From: an uncultured Brevibacillus sp.
GTDB lineage: Bacteria; Bacillota; Bacilli; Brevibacillales; Brevibacillaceae
Direction: 5' to 3'
DNA: 64,000 bases
NCBI GenBank assembly: GCA_946402065.1
Contig: CAMIVR010000003.1
Span: 1-64,000, forward strand
Shown here: positions 1 through 10,390 of the stretch, in pieces
Position numbering within the stretch: position 1 is the stretch's first letter
How the letters are laid out: each line of letters opens with the position of its first letter
Notes under the pieces: generated by a model
Told to the model about the DNA's origin: nothing
The model's database searches: none
The model's input: only the letters and a program-made list of their open reading frames with translations
Program-made: the position numbers and the translations under genes

Positions 1-680
1 CGCTCGGATGGATTTTCGGCGTGCCGACGAACGAAGCGAAGATCGGTGGTGTCAAAGAAGGCGGTCCCGCTGCACATGCCGGGCTGCTGGAAGGAGACCG
101 GGTGCTCTCCATCAACGGGAAACCGATGAGCACCTGGACGGATATCGTAGACGTAATCAGCAAGTCGCCTAACCAGACCTTGACGATGGTCATCGAGCGA
201 GACGGCGTGAAAAAGACTGTTCCGGTGAAAGTTCAGAGTGAAGACAATACGGGGAAAATCATGGTCTACAGTCCCACGACCTATTCACCGTTGGAAGCGG
301 TCAAATTTGGTGCCGTGACGACAAAGGAGTACTCCTTGTTGATCTTAAAAGGACTGGCCTCCCTGTTTACAGGCAGCGTCGGTCTCAAAGACCTGAGCGG
401 ACCTGTGGGGATATTTAAAATGACAGGCGAATTCGCTCAGCAGGGAATCTCGGTCTTGATGAGATGGGCGGCGATCCTCAGTATTAACCTGGGGCTGTTT
501 AACCTTTTGCCGCTGCCGGCGCTGGATGGCGGCCGTCTGGTGTTTTTGCTCGTAGAAGCACTGCGCGGTCGACCCGTTGATCCGCACAAGGAAGGAATTG
601 TCCATTTTCTCGGCTTTGCCTTTCTCATGCTGTTGATCCTCGTCGTGACGTGGAATGATTTGCAGCGAATCTTTTTTTAA
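1..680 (+). CDS. rseP: RseP/RasP site-2 protease, C-terminal part (5' end outside window)
   Basis: This is the C-terminal ~225 residues of an intramembrane zinc metalloprotease of the M50 family. Such enzymes cut anti-sigma factors and leftover signal peptides in the membrane. The reading frame is open from base 3, so the start and the HExxH zinc motif lie upstream of the window. Visible here are a PDZ domain ([20 protein letters not shown]), two C-terminal membrane segments and the family motif [13 protein letters not shown], which supplies the third zinc ligand. ispG follows after about 40 bases, the order seen in B. subtilis (rasP then proS) with ispG inserted. Stop is TAA at 678-680. Confidence 0.95.
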   Translation, partial: LGWIFGVPTNEAKIGGVKEGGPAAHAGLLEGDRVLSINGKPMSTWTDIVDVISKSPNQTLTMVIERDGVKKTVPVKVQSEDNTGKIMVYSPTTYSPLEAVKFGAVTTKEYSLLILKGLASLFTGSVGLKDLSGPVGIFKMTGEFAQQGISVLMRWAAILSINLGLFNLLPLPALDGGRLVFLLVEALRGRPVDPHKEGIVHFLGFAFLMLLILVVTWNDLQRIFF

Positions 681-721
681 TAACCAGAGATGCAGATACC
701 TATCAAAGGAAGGTGCCATAC

Positions 722-1777
722 ATGTTCAAGCGTGAGGAGACAAAACCGGTATTCGTGGGCGATGTTCAGATTGGCGGACAAAAAAGCGTCGTTATCCAGT
801 CCATGACGACCGCGGATACGCGCGATGTGGAAGCGACCCTTGCCCAAATTCAGCAATTGTACGATGTCGGTTGCCAGATTGTACGGGTGGCTGTCATAAA
901 CGAAGATGCAGCAAAAGCGATTAAGGAAATCAAGAAGCGCTCACCGCTGCCGCTCGTAGCTGACATCCACTTCGATTACAAACTGGCTTTGCACGCGCTG
1001 GAGAGCGGTATTGACAAAATCCGCATCAACCCAGGGAATATCGGCTCGAAAGAAAAGACCAAAGCAGTCGTGGAAGCTTGCCGGGAGCGAAATGTACCGA
1101 TTCGCATCGGGGTCAACTCCGGCTCTGTGGAAAAGCGATTGCTTGAGAAATACGGCTATCCGTCGCCAGAAGCGATTGTCGAGAGTGCGATGGATCACGT
1201 CCACATTCTCGAAGATCTCAATTACGACAACATTGTCATTTCACTGAAATCTTCCGACGTTCCAACGATGATCCAGACGTATTCGCTCATGGCGGAAAAG
1301 CGCAATTACCCGCTCCATGTCGGCGTGACGGAAGCCGGAACGCAGTTCTCCGGCAGCATCAAATCGTCCGTGGGGATTGGAACCGTGCTCTCGATGGGAA
1401 TCGGCGATACGATACGCGTATCGTTGACTGCGGACCCTGTGGAAGAAATCAAGGTGGCGAAGCAAATATTGCGCAGTCTCGACATCGTCAACAACGATCC
1501 GGTCGTCATCGCGTGCCCGTCTTGCGGCAGATGTGCAATTGATTTGATCGGCCTGGCGAATCGCGTGGAGGAAGCGGTAGCGACGATCAAGGCTCCGCTG
1601 AAAATCGCGGTCATGGGCTGCGCAGTCAACGGTCCGGGAGAAGCGCGTGAAGCCGACGTCGGTGTCGCTGGCGGAAACGGGGAAGGGTTGATTTTCCGCA
1701 ACGGCGAAATCATCCGGAAAGTAAAAGAAGATGAGCTGTTTGAAGAGCTGATGAAAGAAATTCACTCGATGGTGTAA
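722..1777 (+). CDS. ispG: 4-hydroxy-3-methylbut-2-en-1-yl diphosphate synthase (flavodoxin/ferredoxin)
   Basis: IspG (GcpE) converts methylerythritol cyclodiphosphate to HMBPP in the non-mevalonate isoprenoid pathway, using a [4Fe-4S] cluster. The N-terminal TIM barrel has [13 protein letters not shown] and [11 protein letters not shown]. The cluster ligands are visible as C265, C268 (CPSCGRC), C300 and E307 ([11 protein letters not shown]). At 351 residues it is a normal bacterial length without the insert seen in plants. I chose ATG 722 over an in-frame GTG at 713, because the Shine-Dalgarno AAGGAAGG (706-713) sits about 8 bases before the ATG and overlaps the GTG. Confidence 0.96.
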   Translation: MFKREETKPVFVGDVQIGGQKSVVIQSMTTADTRDVEATLAQIQQLYDVGCQIVRVAVINEDAAKAIKEIKKRSPLPLVADIHFDYKLALHALESGIDKIRINPGNIGSKEKTKAVVEACRERNVPIRIGVNSGSVEKRLLEKYGYPSPEAIVESAMDHVHILEDLNYDNIVISLKSSDVPTMIQTYSLMAEKRNYPLHVGVTEAGTQFSGSIKSSVGIGTVLSMGIGDTIRVSLTADPVEEIKVAKQILRSLDIVNNDPVVIACPSCGRCAIDLIGLANRVEEAVATIKAPLKIAVMGCAVNGPGEAREADVGVAGGNGEGLIFRNGEIIRKVKEDELFEELMKEIHSMV

Positions 1778-1822
1778 GCGTGCAAGCATGCCGCTTGAAG
1801 ATTGAAGGGAGAGCGTTGTTTG

Positions 1823-3538
1823 GTGTTGAAGCAGAGTCAATTATTTATTCCTACATTACGTGAAGTACCATCTGATGCAGAAATTGTGAGTCACAAGCTA
1901 CTGCTTCGCGCAGGGTTAGCCCGACAACTCGCTTCTGGAATTTACACGTACTTGCCGCTGGGCTTGCGTGTATTGCAAAAAATCCAACAGATCGTTCGCG
2001 ATGAAATGAATCGCGCCGGCGCTCAGGAGCTGTTGATGCCGACGATGCAGCCTGCAGAGCTGTGGGAACAGAGCGGGCGCTGGGAAGCGTACGGACCCGA
2101 GCTGGTTCGCCTGAATGACCGGCACAGCCGCAGGTTTGCTCTGGGGCCAACACATGAAGAAGTCGTCACCAGTCTCGTGCGCGACGAGATCAACTCCTAT
2201 AAAAAGCTGCCGATCAACCTGTACCAAATCCAGACCAAATTCCGCGATGAGGTCAGACCGCGCTTCGGTTTAATCCGCTGCCGCGAGTTTATCATGAAGG
2301 ACGCCTACTCGTTCGATACGACAGAAGCTGGACTGGACAAAAGCTTCCAGGCGATGTTTGCTGCCTACACGAATATCTTCACGCGCGTTGGCTTGAAGTT
2401 CCGTGCAGTAGAGGCCGATGCAGGCTCGATTGGCGGTACCGGGACATATGAGTTCATGGCGCTGTGCGAGATTGGCGAGGACACGATCGCATATTCGACC
2501 GAAGGAGAGTACGCAGCCAATCTGGAAAAGGCGGAAGTGGTGTACAAAGGAACGCCGGCAACTGCCGATGGGGTTCCGGCGATGGCAAAAATTCACACCC
2601 CGGGTGTCCGCACGATCGACCAATTGACGGAATCACTTGGCATCGCTGCTTCGAGCATTATCAAAAGCCTCGTCTACCGCGTCGATGATCGCTTTGTACT
2701 GGCGTTGGTTCGCGGTGATCACGAGTTGAACGAAACCAAATTGAAAAATCTGTATGACGCTGTCGACGTGAGCATGGCAAGCGAAGCCGAAGTGAAAGAG
2801 CTGCTTGGCGCTCCGCCTGGTTTCGTCGGACCGGTCGGCGTGAATACGGACAAGCTGGAGATTGTAGCCGACAACTTCGTTCAGGATGTGGCTGACGGTA
2901 TCGTCGGAGCAAACGAAGCTGACTACCATCTTGCGCACGTGCATCCTGGCCGCGACTTCCAGGTGAACACGTTCACGGATTTGCGCAACATCATGGAAGG
3001 AGACGACAGTCCCCGCGATGGCGGAACGATTGTCTTTGCCCGCGGTGTTGAGGTGGGTCACGTGTTCAAGCTGAAGACCAAGTATTCGGAAGCGATGGGG
3101 GCGACGTTCCTTGATGAGAACGGTCGTTCACAGACGATGATCATGGGGTGCTACGGCATCGGGATCTCGCGCATTGCCGCTGCCGTCATCGAGCAAAACA
3201 ACGACGAGAACGGCATCATCTGGCCAGCGGCGATTGCTCCGTTCGATGTACACGTCATTCCGATCAACGCAAAAGTCGATGAGCAGCGTCAAGCTGCGGA
3301 AGGCATCACAGAGCAATTGACGAAAGCCGGTCTGGAGGTTCTGTTCGACGACCGGGCGGAACGGGCTGGCGTCAAGTTCAAGGATGCCGATCTCATTGGC
3401 TTGCCGCTGCGCATTACCGTCTCTGACAAGATCAGTGAAGGCATCGTCGAGGTCCGGATTCGACGCACAGGCGAGGCATTTGAAGTACGCGTGGACGATC
3501 TGCTCGGATTTGTCCAAGCCAGGCTGGCACAATTGTAA
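1823..3538 (+). CDS. proS: Prolyl-tRNA synthetase (bacterial type)
   Basis: Class II aminoacyl-tRNA synthetase that charges tRNA-Pro. The N-terminal [17 protein letters not shown] and class II motifs (motif 2 around [25 protein letters not shown], split across residues ~135-160) are clear. An editing (INS) domain of about 180 residues sits between motifs 2 and 3, and the C-terminal anticodon-binding domain follows. About 571 residues is normal for the bacterial type. No ATG fits. GTG 1823 (protein begins MLKQSQ) or the adjacent TTG 1820 follows the Shine-Dalgarno AAGGGAGAG (1805-1813) at good spacing; upstream TTG 1802 overlaps that site. A terminator follows the gene. Confidence 0.95.
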   Translation: MLKQSQLFIPTLREVPSDAEIVSHKLLLRAGLARQLASGIYTYLPLGLRVLQKIQQIVRDEMNRAGAQELLMPTMQPAELWEQSGRWEAYGPELVRLNDRHSRRFALGPTHEEVVTSLVRDEINSYKKLPINLYQIQTKFRDEVRPRFGLIRCREFIMKDAYSFDTTEAGLDKSFQAMFAAYTNIFTRVGLKFRAVEADAGSIGGTGTYEFMALCEIGEDTIAYSTEGEYAANLEKAEVVYKGTPATADGVPAMAKIHTPGVRTIDQLTESLGIAASSIIKSLVYRVDDRFVLALVRGDHELNETKLKNLYDAVDVSMASEAEVKELLGAPPGFVGPVGVNTDKLEIVADNFVQDVADGIVGANEADYHLAHVHPGRDFQVNTFTDLRNIMEGDDSPRDGGTIVFARGVEVGHVFKLKTKYSEAMGATFLDENGRSQTMIMGCYGIGISRIAAAVIEQNNDENGIIWPAAIAPFDVHVIPINAKVDEQRQAAEGITEQLTKAGLEVLFDDRAERAGVKFKDADLIGLPLRITVSDKISEGIVEVRIRRTGEAFEVRVDDLLGFVQARLAQL

Positions 3539-3576
3539 AGCAGGAATTTCGAACCGTTTGGCGAATCAGATAAAGT

Positions 3577-3610
3577 AGGTACTTTCAAGTGAAGTACCTC
3601 TTTTTCTTTT
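3577..3610 (+). terminator. Intrinsic terminator after proS
   Basis: Perfect 8-bp stem AGGTACTT / AAGTACCT (3577-3584 and 3592-3599) with a 7-base loop, followed by CTTTTTCTTTT. It separates the rseP-ispG-proS group from polC. Confidence 0.9.
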
Positions 3611-3673
3611 CACGTGACCGTTGATCCGTCACCGGAGTCTTTCTTTTTTTAGCGAATGAGGTGATTTTTTGCA

Positions 3674-6600
3674 ATGGATCGTTTACAGGAACAACAGCAG
3701 CGGTTCTCCCTCTTGTTGCAGCAGCTTGGGATACCGCATGAGATAGTGGAGCGCCATTTTCAATCAGGCAGAATTGAAAAGCTCGAAGTGTCCAGGCAAA
3801 ACAAGGAATGGGTGTTTACGTTCACGCTGCCGAGCATGCTGCCCAAAGAAGTCTACCATGGCTTTTCTACCCGGCTTCGCGATACGTTCGCCCATTTGGC
3901 CGCGGTTGATCTGTATTTGCGCTTTGACGAAAAGCCTACGGGCGAGGCCGCAGTAGATGAGTACTGGGAATATCTCCTGACTGTCCTCGAAGCGCGTCTC
4001 AACTCGGTGACCGCAACAGTACGGACGGCACGGCGGGAAGTAGTCGGATCGAATGTAAAGGTCTATATGCCGACGGAGATGGCCGTAGAGGTCGCCAAGA
4101 AGAAAAAGCTGGAGAGCGAGCTTGCGCAGGCATTCTGGAAGGTGACCGAGCTGCGTCCGCACGTGACGTTCGTCGCCGAGGAAAGCGATGAAGCGATGAA
4201 AGCGTTTCGGGAGCAGCGTGCGGAGGAGGAGCGCGCACTGGTAGAGGTGGCCGTCGCTCAGGCCGAGAAGGAAAGCAAGGAAGCCGACAAAAAAGAAGCG
4301 ATCACCCACCTGATGATCGGCTACGAAATCAAGGAAGCGCCTGTTCCGATCCAGGAGATACGCGAAGAGGAACGGCGGATCGTTATCCAGGGCACGGTGT
4401 TTGGCAGTGAACTGAGGGAATTGAAGAGCGGCCGTCATTTGTTAACGTTCCACTTGACGGACTACACCGACTCTTTGACTGTCAAAATCTTTTCCCGCGA
4501 CAAAGAAGACGTCAAAATGCTGGAAGCGATTCAGGACGGCATCTGGCTGAAAGTCAGAGGAAGCGTGCAGCATGATACGTTCGCCCGTGAATTGGTCATG
4601 ACGGCAAATGACGTCAACCAAATTGAACAGGTTGGGCGGAAAGACACAGCTCCTGAAAAGCGGGTCGAGCTACATAGTCATACCCCGATGAGTATGCTGG
4701 ACGGATTGGTCTCGGTCAAATCACTCGTGACAACAGCGGCAAAATGGGGACATCAGGCGATTGCCATTACGGACCACGGGGTCGTCCAGTCCTTCCCGGA
4801 GGCGTATGGAATTGCCAAAAAGAACAACATCAAGTGTATTCTCGGAATCGAAGCGTATGTGGTCGAAGACGGCATCGACGTCGTCTACAATTTGGATGCC
4901 GCAAATGACCTGACGATCGATGAAAATACACCGTATGTCGTCTTTGACACGGAAACAACCGGCTTGAATGCGGCTGAACATACGATTATTGAAATCGCTG
5001 CCGTAAAAATGAAAGGACTGGAAATTATCGATCAATGGACCGAGCTGATCGACCCGCAGCTCGCGATCGGTCCAAAAACGACCGAAATTACCGGGATTAC
5101 CAATGAAATGCTCAGAGGCAAAGAGACGATTGATGTCGTCCTCCGCCGTTTTAAAGAGTTTACGGGCGATGCCATCCTCGTCGCCCACAACGCCGAATTC
5201 GACAAGAACTTTATCAATGCCTGCGCCAAACGGATAGGCATGGAGCCGTGGAACAATCCGTTCCTCGACACGCTGCCGCTCGCCCGGATGTTGTATAAAG
5301 ACATGCGCAACTACCGTCTCGGTACCCTGGCCAAGCGCTTTAACGTCGATCTTGTCAACGCCCACCGCGCATTGGATGACACCGTGGCGCTTGCCCACGT
5401 CTTTCAATACATGCTCAAGGATATTAAGGAAGCGGGCATTCCAAGCCTGGCTGCGCTAAATGAGCAGAGCAACATGCAGGCGGATTACAAGAGTACCCGC
5501 CCGTTCCATCTGACGGTGCTCGTGCAGAATCGGACAGGGCTGAAAAATTTGTACAAGCTCGTCAGCCGTTCCCATGTCGAGACGTTTTACCGCGTACCGC
5601 GCATCATGCGCAGTCAGCTGACGAAGTATCGCGATGGCTTGCTGATTGGCACCGCGTGCAAGGAAGGCGAGCTGTTCCAAGGAATTCTGCGCGGGAAAAA
5701 TCGCGAGGAGCTAAAAGAGATTGCCCGCTACTACGACTATATCGAGGTGCAGCCGATCGCCCATTACTCGCCGCTGCTGCGCGACGAGAGCATACCGGTG
5801 CTCGACACTGTAAAAGGCTACCACAAGCTGCTCATCGAGATTGCCGCTGAGCTGGACAAGCCAGTAGTAGCTACGGGGGATGTTCACTTTTTGAACCCGC
5901 AGGATCACATTTTCCGCGAAGTCTTTCTGCTGTCGCAAAACGATCCGAACGCAGCGAACCAGCCGCCGCTCTACTTCATGACGACGGATGAGATGCTGGA
6001 AGCCTTTGCCTATCTGGGAGAGGAGACAGCAAAAGAAATCGTCGTGACGAATACGAATCGCATAGCCGAGATGATTGAAGATGTCTCGCCGATCCCGGAC
6101 AAATTGTACACGCCGATCATCGAAGGAGCCGATGACGAGCTGCGTGAAATGTGCTATGCAAAAGCCCGCCGGCTATACGGCGAGCAGCTTCCGGAGATCG
6201 TCGAGCACCGTCTGGAAAAAGAATTGACCAGTATCATCAAGCACGGCTTTGGCGTTATCTATTTGATCTCGCAGCGCTTGGTGACGAAATCGCTGCGCGA
6301 CGGCTATCTTGTCGGTTCGCGGGGGTCGGTCGGCTCCTCGTTCGTCGCGACCATGTCGGAGATTACCGAGGTAAATCCGCTTCCGCCGCACTACCTGTGC
6401 CCGAATTGCCAGTACAGTGAGTTTATTACGGACGGCTCGATCGGTTCCGGGTTTGACTTGCCTGACAAAAACTGCCCGCAGTGCAACCATTCGCTGGCCA
6501 AGGACGGACAGGATATTCCGTTTGAGACCTTCCTCGGGTTTAAAGGAGACAAGGTTCCCGATATCGACTTGAACTTCTCCGGCGATTACCAACCGCGTGC

Positions 6601-7978
6601 CCACAAGTACACACAGGAGCTGTTTGGCGTCGACAACGTGTATCGCGCAGGGACGATCGGTACGGTCGCGGAAAAGACGGCTTACGGCTATGTGCGCAAG
6701 TTCGCCGATGAACGCGGCCTGGTGCTGCGCAATGCCGAAATTGCCCGGCTGGTCGCCGGCTGCACGGGTGTCAAACGGACGACCGGACAGCATCCGGGGG
6801 GGATCATTGTCGTTCCCGACTACATGGAGATCGAGGATTTTTGCCCGATCCAATTTCCCGCTGACGACAGCGGTTCAGAGTGGCGAACGACTCATTTTGA
6901 CTTCCACTCCATCCACGACAACCTGCTCAAGCTCGATATTCTCGGACACGACGATCCGACGGTCATCCGGATGCTGCAGGATTTGACCGGAATGGATCCC
7001 AAGACGATTCCGCTGGATGACCCGAAGACGATGTCGATTTTCAGCTCGACGGAAGCGCTCGGGGTGACCGAAGAGCAGATCGGCACCAATCTGGGAACGC
7101 TCGGCATCCCCGAGTTCGGGACCAAGTTCGTTCGCCAGATGCTTGAGGATACGAAGCCGACGACGTTTGCCGAGCTGGTGCAGATTTCCGGACTGTCGCA
7201 CGGAACGGATGTCTGGTTGAACAACGCCCAGGATTTGATCCGCAGCGGTACATGCAAGCTGTCAGAAGTAATCGGTTGCCGTGATGACATTATGGTGTAC
7301 TTGATTTACAAAGGGCTGGAGCCGTCCCGCGCATTCAAGATCATGGAGTCAGTGCGGAAAGGAAAAGGCGTCAATGAAGAAGATCAGGAAGAGATGCGTA
7401 AAAACAACGTGCCGGACTGGTACATCGATTCCTGCCAGAAAATCAAGTATATGTTCCCGAAAGCGCATGCTACCGCATACGTCATGATGGCGGTGCGGAT
7501 CGCCTACTTCAAGGTACACCGGCCATTGGAGTTTTACGCTACGTATTTCTCCGTGCGTGCGGATGATTTTGACATTCCGCTGATGGTCAAGGGAGCAGGT
7601 TCCATCCGGCAAAAAATCGAAGAGATTGAGGCGAAAGGTCATGAGGCCCAGCCGAAAGAAAAAGCGCTCCTGACGGTACTGGAAATGGCGCTGGAGATGG
7701 TCGAACGGGGGTTCCGGTTCGCTAACGTCGATTTGTACCGCTCGGACGCCACCAGATTCCTGATTGAAGGCGACGCGCTTCTGGCGCCATTCAATGCACT
7801 GCCCGGCCTGGGGACGAACGCCGCGATCAGCATCGTGAAAGCGCGGGAAGACGGCGAGTTCCTCTCCAAGGAAGACTTGCTGACGCGTTCCCGCATCTCC
7901 AAAACGATTCTCGAGTACTTGGAAGAGCAGGGCGCATTGAACGGCTTGCCGGAATCGAACCAGCTTTCCCTGTTTTAA
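3674..7978 (+). CDS. polC: DNA polymerase III alpha subunit, Gram-positive PolC type
   Basis: Main replicative polymerase of low-GC Gram-positives, with built-in 3'-5' proofreading. In order: N-terminal domain; OB fold (~235-325); PHP domain starting near 332 (VELHSHTPMSMLDG), interrupted by a DEDDh exonuclease (VVFDTETTGLN near 421 to HRALDDT near 563); PHP continuation; a four-cysteine zinc site (CPNC near 908 and CPQC near 933); palm with PDIDLNFSGDY near 962 carrying catalytic aspartates; C-terminal helix-hairpin-helix region. 1434 residues matches the family. ATG 3674 follows GAGGTGA. It is bounded by a terminator before it and a new promoter after it, so it is probably transcribed alone. 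Confidence 0.97.
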   Translation: MDRLQEQQQRFSLLLQQLGIPHEIVERHFQSGRIEKLEVSRQNKEWVFTFTLPSMLPKEVYHGFSTRLRDTFAHLAAVDLYLRFDEKPTGEAAVDEYWEYLLTVLEARLNSVTATVRTARREVVGSNVKVYMPTEMAVEVAKKKKLESELAQAFWKVTELRPHVTFVAEESDEAMKAFREQRAEEERALVEVAVAQAEKESKEADKKEAITHLMIGYEIKEAPVPIQEIREEERRIVIQGTVFGSELRELKSGRHLLTFHLTDYTDSLTVKIFSRDKEDVKMLEAIQDGIWLKVRGSVQHDTFARELVMTANDVNQIEQVGRKDTAPEKRVELHSHTPMSMLDGLVSVKSLVTTAAKWGHQAIAITDHGVVQSFPEAYGIAKKNNIKCILGIEAYVVEDGIDVVYNLDAANDLTIDENTPYVVFDTETTGLNAAEHTIIEIAAVKMKGLEIIDQWTELIDPQLAIGPKTTEITGITNEMLRGKETIDVVLRRFKEFTGDAILVAHNAEFDKNFINACAKRIGMEPWNNPFLDTLPLARMLYKDMRNYRLGTLAKRFNVDLVNAHRALDDTVALAHVFQYMLKDIKEAGIPSLAALNEQSNMQADYKSTRPFHLTVLVQNRTGLKNLYKLVSRSHVETFYRVPRIMRSQLTKYRDGLLIGTACKEGELFQGILRGKNREELKEIARYYDYIEVQPIAHYSPLLRDESIPVLDTVKGYHKLLIEIAAELDKPVVATGDVHFLNPQDHIFREVFLLSQNDPNAANQPPLYFMTTDEMLEAFAYLGEETAKEIVVTNTNRIAEMIEDVSPIPDKLYTPIIEGADDELREMCYAKARRLYGEQLPEIVEHRLEKELTSIIKHGFGVIYLISQRLVTKSLRDGYLVGSRGSVGSSFVATMSEITEVNPLPPHYLCPNCQYSEFITDGSIGSGFDLPDKNCPQCNHSLAKDGQDIPFETFLGFKGDKVPDIDLNFSGDYQPRAHKYTQELFGVDNVYRAGTIGTVAEKTAYGYVRKFADERGLVLRNAEIARLVAGCTGVKRTTGQHPGGIIVVPDYMEIEDFCPIQFPADDSGSEWRTTHFDFHSIHDNLLKLDILGHDDPTVIRMLQDLTGMDPKTIPLDDPKTMSIFSSTEALGVTEEQIGTNLGTLGIPEFGTKFVRQMLEDTKPTTFAELVQISGLSHGTDVWLNNAQDLIRSGTCKLSEVIGCRDDIMVYLIYKGLEPSRAFKIMESVRKGKGVNEEDQEEMRKNNVPDWYIDSCQKIKYMFPKAHATAYVMMAVRIAYFKVHRPLEFYATYFSVRADDFDIPLMVKGAGSIRQKIEEIEAKGHEAQPKEKALLTVLEMALEMVERGFRFANVDLYRSDATRFLIEGDALLAPFNALPGLGTNAAISIVKAREDGEFLSKEDLLTRSRISKTILEYLEEQGALNGLPESNQLSLF

Positions 7979-8056
7979 TGTAGGGCGCTCTGTCGCGGGC
8001 GAAACACGCGAAATTGCCTCGACCTGACATGGAAAAAGTCCTGCTGCTGGCACAGG

Positions 8057-8085
8057 TTGTCAGGAATACAGCGATGTGTTATAAT
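8057..8085 (+). promoter_or_regulatory. Sigma-A promoter of the rimP-nusA-infB operon
   Basis: TTGTCA (8057-8062), 17-base spacer, TATAAT (8080-8085). It lies about 100 bases before rimP and is the only strong promoter seen for the ten-gene cluster. Confidence 0.85.
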
Positions 8086-8121
8086 CGCGGTAAGGAATAC
8101 TGTTGATACTAGTCGCTGATG

Positions 8122-8150
8122 AGAGTGGGGAAACCCACTCTTTCTTTCTG
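8122..8150 (+). promoter_or_regulatory. Terminator-like hairpin in the rimP-nusA leader (possible NusA-dependent attenuator)
   Basis: Perfect 8-bp stem AGAGTGGG / CCCACTCT (8122-8129, 8134-8141) with a GAAA loop, followed by an interrupted U-tract TTCTTTCTGG. It sits about 30 bases downstream of the expected transcription start and upstream of rimP. A good stem with a poor U-tract is typical of terminators that need NusA. NusA is encoded second in this operon, and the B. subtilis nusA operon is reported to be autoregulated by NusA-dependent leader termination. The hairpin is seen; the control is inferred. Confidence 0.7.
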
Positions 8151-8185
8151 GTTGAAAATGAAACAGGATTAAAGGAGGTACTTGC

Positions 8186-8644
8186 TTGAGTAAGGTAACG
8201 CAAATCGTTGAAGATCTGCTAACGCCCATCCTCGAAGAGATGAATCTGGAATTAGTGGAGATTGAATTCAAAAAAGAGGGGAGCAACTGGTTTCTCCGTA
8301 TTTTTATCGACAACGAGACGGGCAATATTGACATTGACGATTGTGGATCTGTCAGTGAGCGTTTAAGCCAGCGACTGGATGAAGTCGATCCGATCCCGAA
8401 TGCGTACTTTTTGGAAGTATCCTCGCCAGGTGCCGAACGTCCGTTGCGCAAAGAGAGTGACTATCGGAAAGCAGTAGGGAAACATGTACATATCGCGACA
8501 AAAGAGGCAGTCGACGGCCACACAGTGTTCGAAGGAGAACTGCTGTCTTTTGCCGATGGTCGGCTTACGCTCAAGGAAGCAAAGCAAACCCACACCATCG
8601 CTTTGGAGCAAATCGAATCAGCTAGATTGGCGATTGTGTTCTAA
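8186..8644 (+). CDS. rimP: Ribosome maturation factor RimP
   Basis: Binds the pre-30S subunit and helps ribosomal protein assembly around S12 and the 16S 5' domain. 152 residues with the family signatures [20 protein letters not shown] and the SR/Sm-like core including [12 protein letters not shown]. The start is TTG 8186, set by a strong Shine-Dalgarno AAAGGAGG 8 bases upstream; no in-frame ATG fits. First gene of the operon, followed 45 bases later by nusA, as in nearly all bacteria. Confidence 0.95.
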   Translation: MSKVTQIVEDLLTPILEEMNLELVEIEFKKEGSNWFLRIFIDNETGNIDIDDCGSVSERLSQRLDEVDPIPNAYFLEVSSPGAERPLRKESDYRKAVGKHVHIATKEAVDGHTVFEGELLSFADGRLTLKEAKQTHTIALEQIESARLAIVF

Positions 8645-8689
8645 CCCAAATAGAGGCTTTATTTACTGAAAGGAGGAGGCAACAGAAAA

Positions 8690-9787
8690 ATGAACTCGGA
8701 GTTTATACAGGCACTGCAAGATATTGAGAGAGAAAAGGGCATCGCGAAAGAGGTGCTGATCGAAGCGATTGAGGCGGCGTTGATTTCCGGTTACAAGCGC
8801 AATTTCAACTCCGCCCAAAACGTCCGCGTCGACATCAACCGCCATACAGGTCAAGTACGCGTATACGCACGCAAAAATGTCGTGGAAGAGGTGCTCGACT
8901 CGCGGTTGGAAATCTCGCTGGAAGCAGCGCAGGAGATCGATCCGAACTACCGGATCGACGACATCGTCGAAATTGAAGTAACTCCTCGCGACTTTGGGCG
9001 CATTGCTGCCCAGACGGCGAAGCAAGTCGTTACCCAGCGCATCCGCGAAGCAGAGCGCGGTTTGATCTACAGCGAGTTTGTCGAGCGGGAGGACGATATC
9101 GTCACGGGTGTTGTGCAGCGCCAGGATTCCCGGTTCTACTATATCGATCTCGGTAAAGTAGAAGCGATCATGCCGCTGACGGAAAAAATGCCGACAGATG
9201 ATTTTAAACCACAGGATCGGATCAAGGCATACATTATTAAAGTGGAAAAGACGACCAAAGGGCCGCAAATTATCGTCTCCCGGACCCACCCTGGCTTGTT
9301 GAAGCGACTGTTTGAGCTGGAGGTTCCGGAGATTTACGACGGGGTCGTGGAAATCAAGTCCGTTGCTCGCGAAGCGGGAGACCGTTCGAAAATTGCCGTC
9401 CATTCGGTCAATCCGGAAGTTGATCCGGTCGGCGCCTGTGTCGGGCCAAAGGGCTTGCGCGTGCAGACGATCGTCAATGAGTTGAAGGGTGAAAAAATCG
9501 ACATCGTGCGCTGGTCGGACGATCCTGCTGAGTATGTGAAAAACGCATTGAGCCCGTCCAAAGTGCTGTACGTCGATGTCAATCAGACGGATAAGGTGAC
9601 ACGGGTCATCGTTCCTGACTACCAACTCTCGCTGGCAATCGGCAAGCGCGGGCAAAATGCTCGTCTCGCTGCCAAACTGACTGGCTGGAAAATCGACATC
9701 AAGAGTGAAAGCCAGGCAGAACAAGAGGGGATCGAGTATCCACACGATGCGGAAGACGAGCAATCGGTGGACGTGAGTGAACGATGA
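8690..9787 (+). CDS. nusA: Transcription termination/antitermination factor NusA
   Basis: Binds RNA polymerase and nascent RNA, stimulating pausing and intrinsic termination. In order: N-terminal polymerase-binding domain (1-~125), S1 domain (~[20 protein letters not shown]), KH1 and KH2 ([33 protein letters not shown]). At 365 residues it lacks the C-terminal acidic repeats of E. coli NusA, as usual in Bacillota. ATG follows AAAGGAGGAGG. The stop overlaps the start of rnpM by 4 bases, suggesting translational coupling. Confidence 0.97.
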   Translation: MNSEFIQALQDIEREKGIAKEVLIEAIEAALISGYKRNFNSAQNVRVDINRHTGQVRVYARKNVVEEVLDSRLEISLEAAQEIDPNYRIDDIVEIEVTPRDFGRIAAQTAKQVVTQRIREAERGLIYSEFVEREDDIVTGVVQRQDSRFYYIDLGKVEAIMPLTEKMPTDDFKPQDRIKAYIIKVEKTTKGPQIIVSRTHPGLLKRLFELEVPEIYDGVVEIKSVAREAGDRSKIAVHSVNPEVDPVGACVGPKGLRVQTIVNELKGEKIDIVRWSDDPAEYVKNALSPSKVLYVDVNQTDKVTRVIVPDYQLSLAIGKRGQNARLAAKLTGWKIDIKSESQAEQEGIEYPHDAEDEQSVDVSER

Positions 9788-10074
9788 AAACAAAGAAGAT
9801 TCCTCTGCGCAAATGCATCGTCTGCCAGGAGATGCTTCCGAAAAAAGAACTGATACGCGTCGTGCGCACCCCGGAAGAGAAAATCGTCATCGATCCGACG
9901 GGAAAAGCAGCAGGAAGGGGAACGTACGTGTGCAAGCGCGAAACGTGTATGAAGCCGGATACGTTTGCATCCGGAAAGTGGAAAAAAGTGCTTGAGAGGT
10001 CTCTTAACATGACGATAACCCAAGAGCAGTACGAAGCTTTTCGTAACCAATGGTTGGAGATGATCGGGAAGTGA
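9784..10074 (+). CDS. rnpM: RNase P modulator RnpM (YlxR family)
   Basis: Small basic RNA-binding protein of the YlxR family, now called RnpM for its reported effect on RNase P RNA. 96 residues with the family features: N-terminal [20 protein letters not shown], then [14 protein letters not shown]. Lies between nusA and ylxQ, overlapping nusA by 4 bases (ATGA) and ylxQ by 4 bases (GTGA). Confidence 0.92.
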   Translation: MKTKKIPLRKCIVCQEMLPKKELIRVVRTPEEKIVIDPTGKAAGRGTYVCKRETCMKPDTFASGKWKKVLERSLNMTITQEQYEAFRNQWLEMIGK

Positions 10075-10379
10075 ACCCGAAACTGGTGCAATTACTTGGG
10101 CTTGCCATGCGTGCTCGCAAAGTGATTACAGGCGAAGGACTTGTCGTCCGCGCGATACAAACCAAGCAAGCCAAGCTTGTGCTTCTATCAGCTGACGCTT
10201 CAGGAAACACAGCCAAGAAAGTGACGGATAAGTGCCTGTTTTATTCCATTCCGTGTTATTCTTTACTGAACCGGTATGAACTTGGGGCAGCCATCGGTAA
10301 AGATGCGCGGGTTACCCTTGCCATCACGGATAGCAGGCTTGCCGAGAGCATCCAGCACCTTCTCACACCTAATTCATAA
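10071..10379 (+). CDS. ylxQ: L7Ae-family K-turn RNA-binding protein YlxQ
   Basis: Ribosomal L7Ae/L30e/S12e/Gadd45 family protein of about 102 residues, expected to bind kink-turn RNA. Family pattern: [42 protein letters not shown], then [14 protein letters not shown]. The start is GTG 10071, overlapping the rnpM stop; GTG 10050 would extend 7 residues into rnpM without homology. It is conserved between rnpM and infB in Bacillota. Its cellular target is not evident from sequence. Confidence 0.88.
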   Translation: MNPKLVQLLGLAMRARKVITGEGLVVRAIQTKQAKLVLLSADASGNTAKKVTDKCLFYSIPCYSLLNRYELGAAIGKDARVTLAITDSRLAESIQHLLTPNS

Positions 10380-10390
10380 GGGGTGAATGT

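Noticed and set aside
8663-9793. Long 376-codon open frame on the minus strand across nusA
   Set aside because: Fully antisense to nusA, composition follows from nusA codon bias, and no domain or ribosome site is evident.
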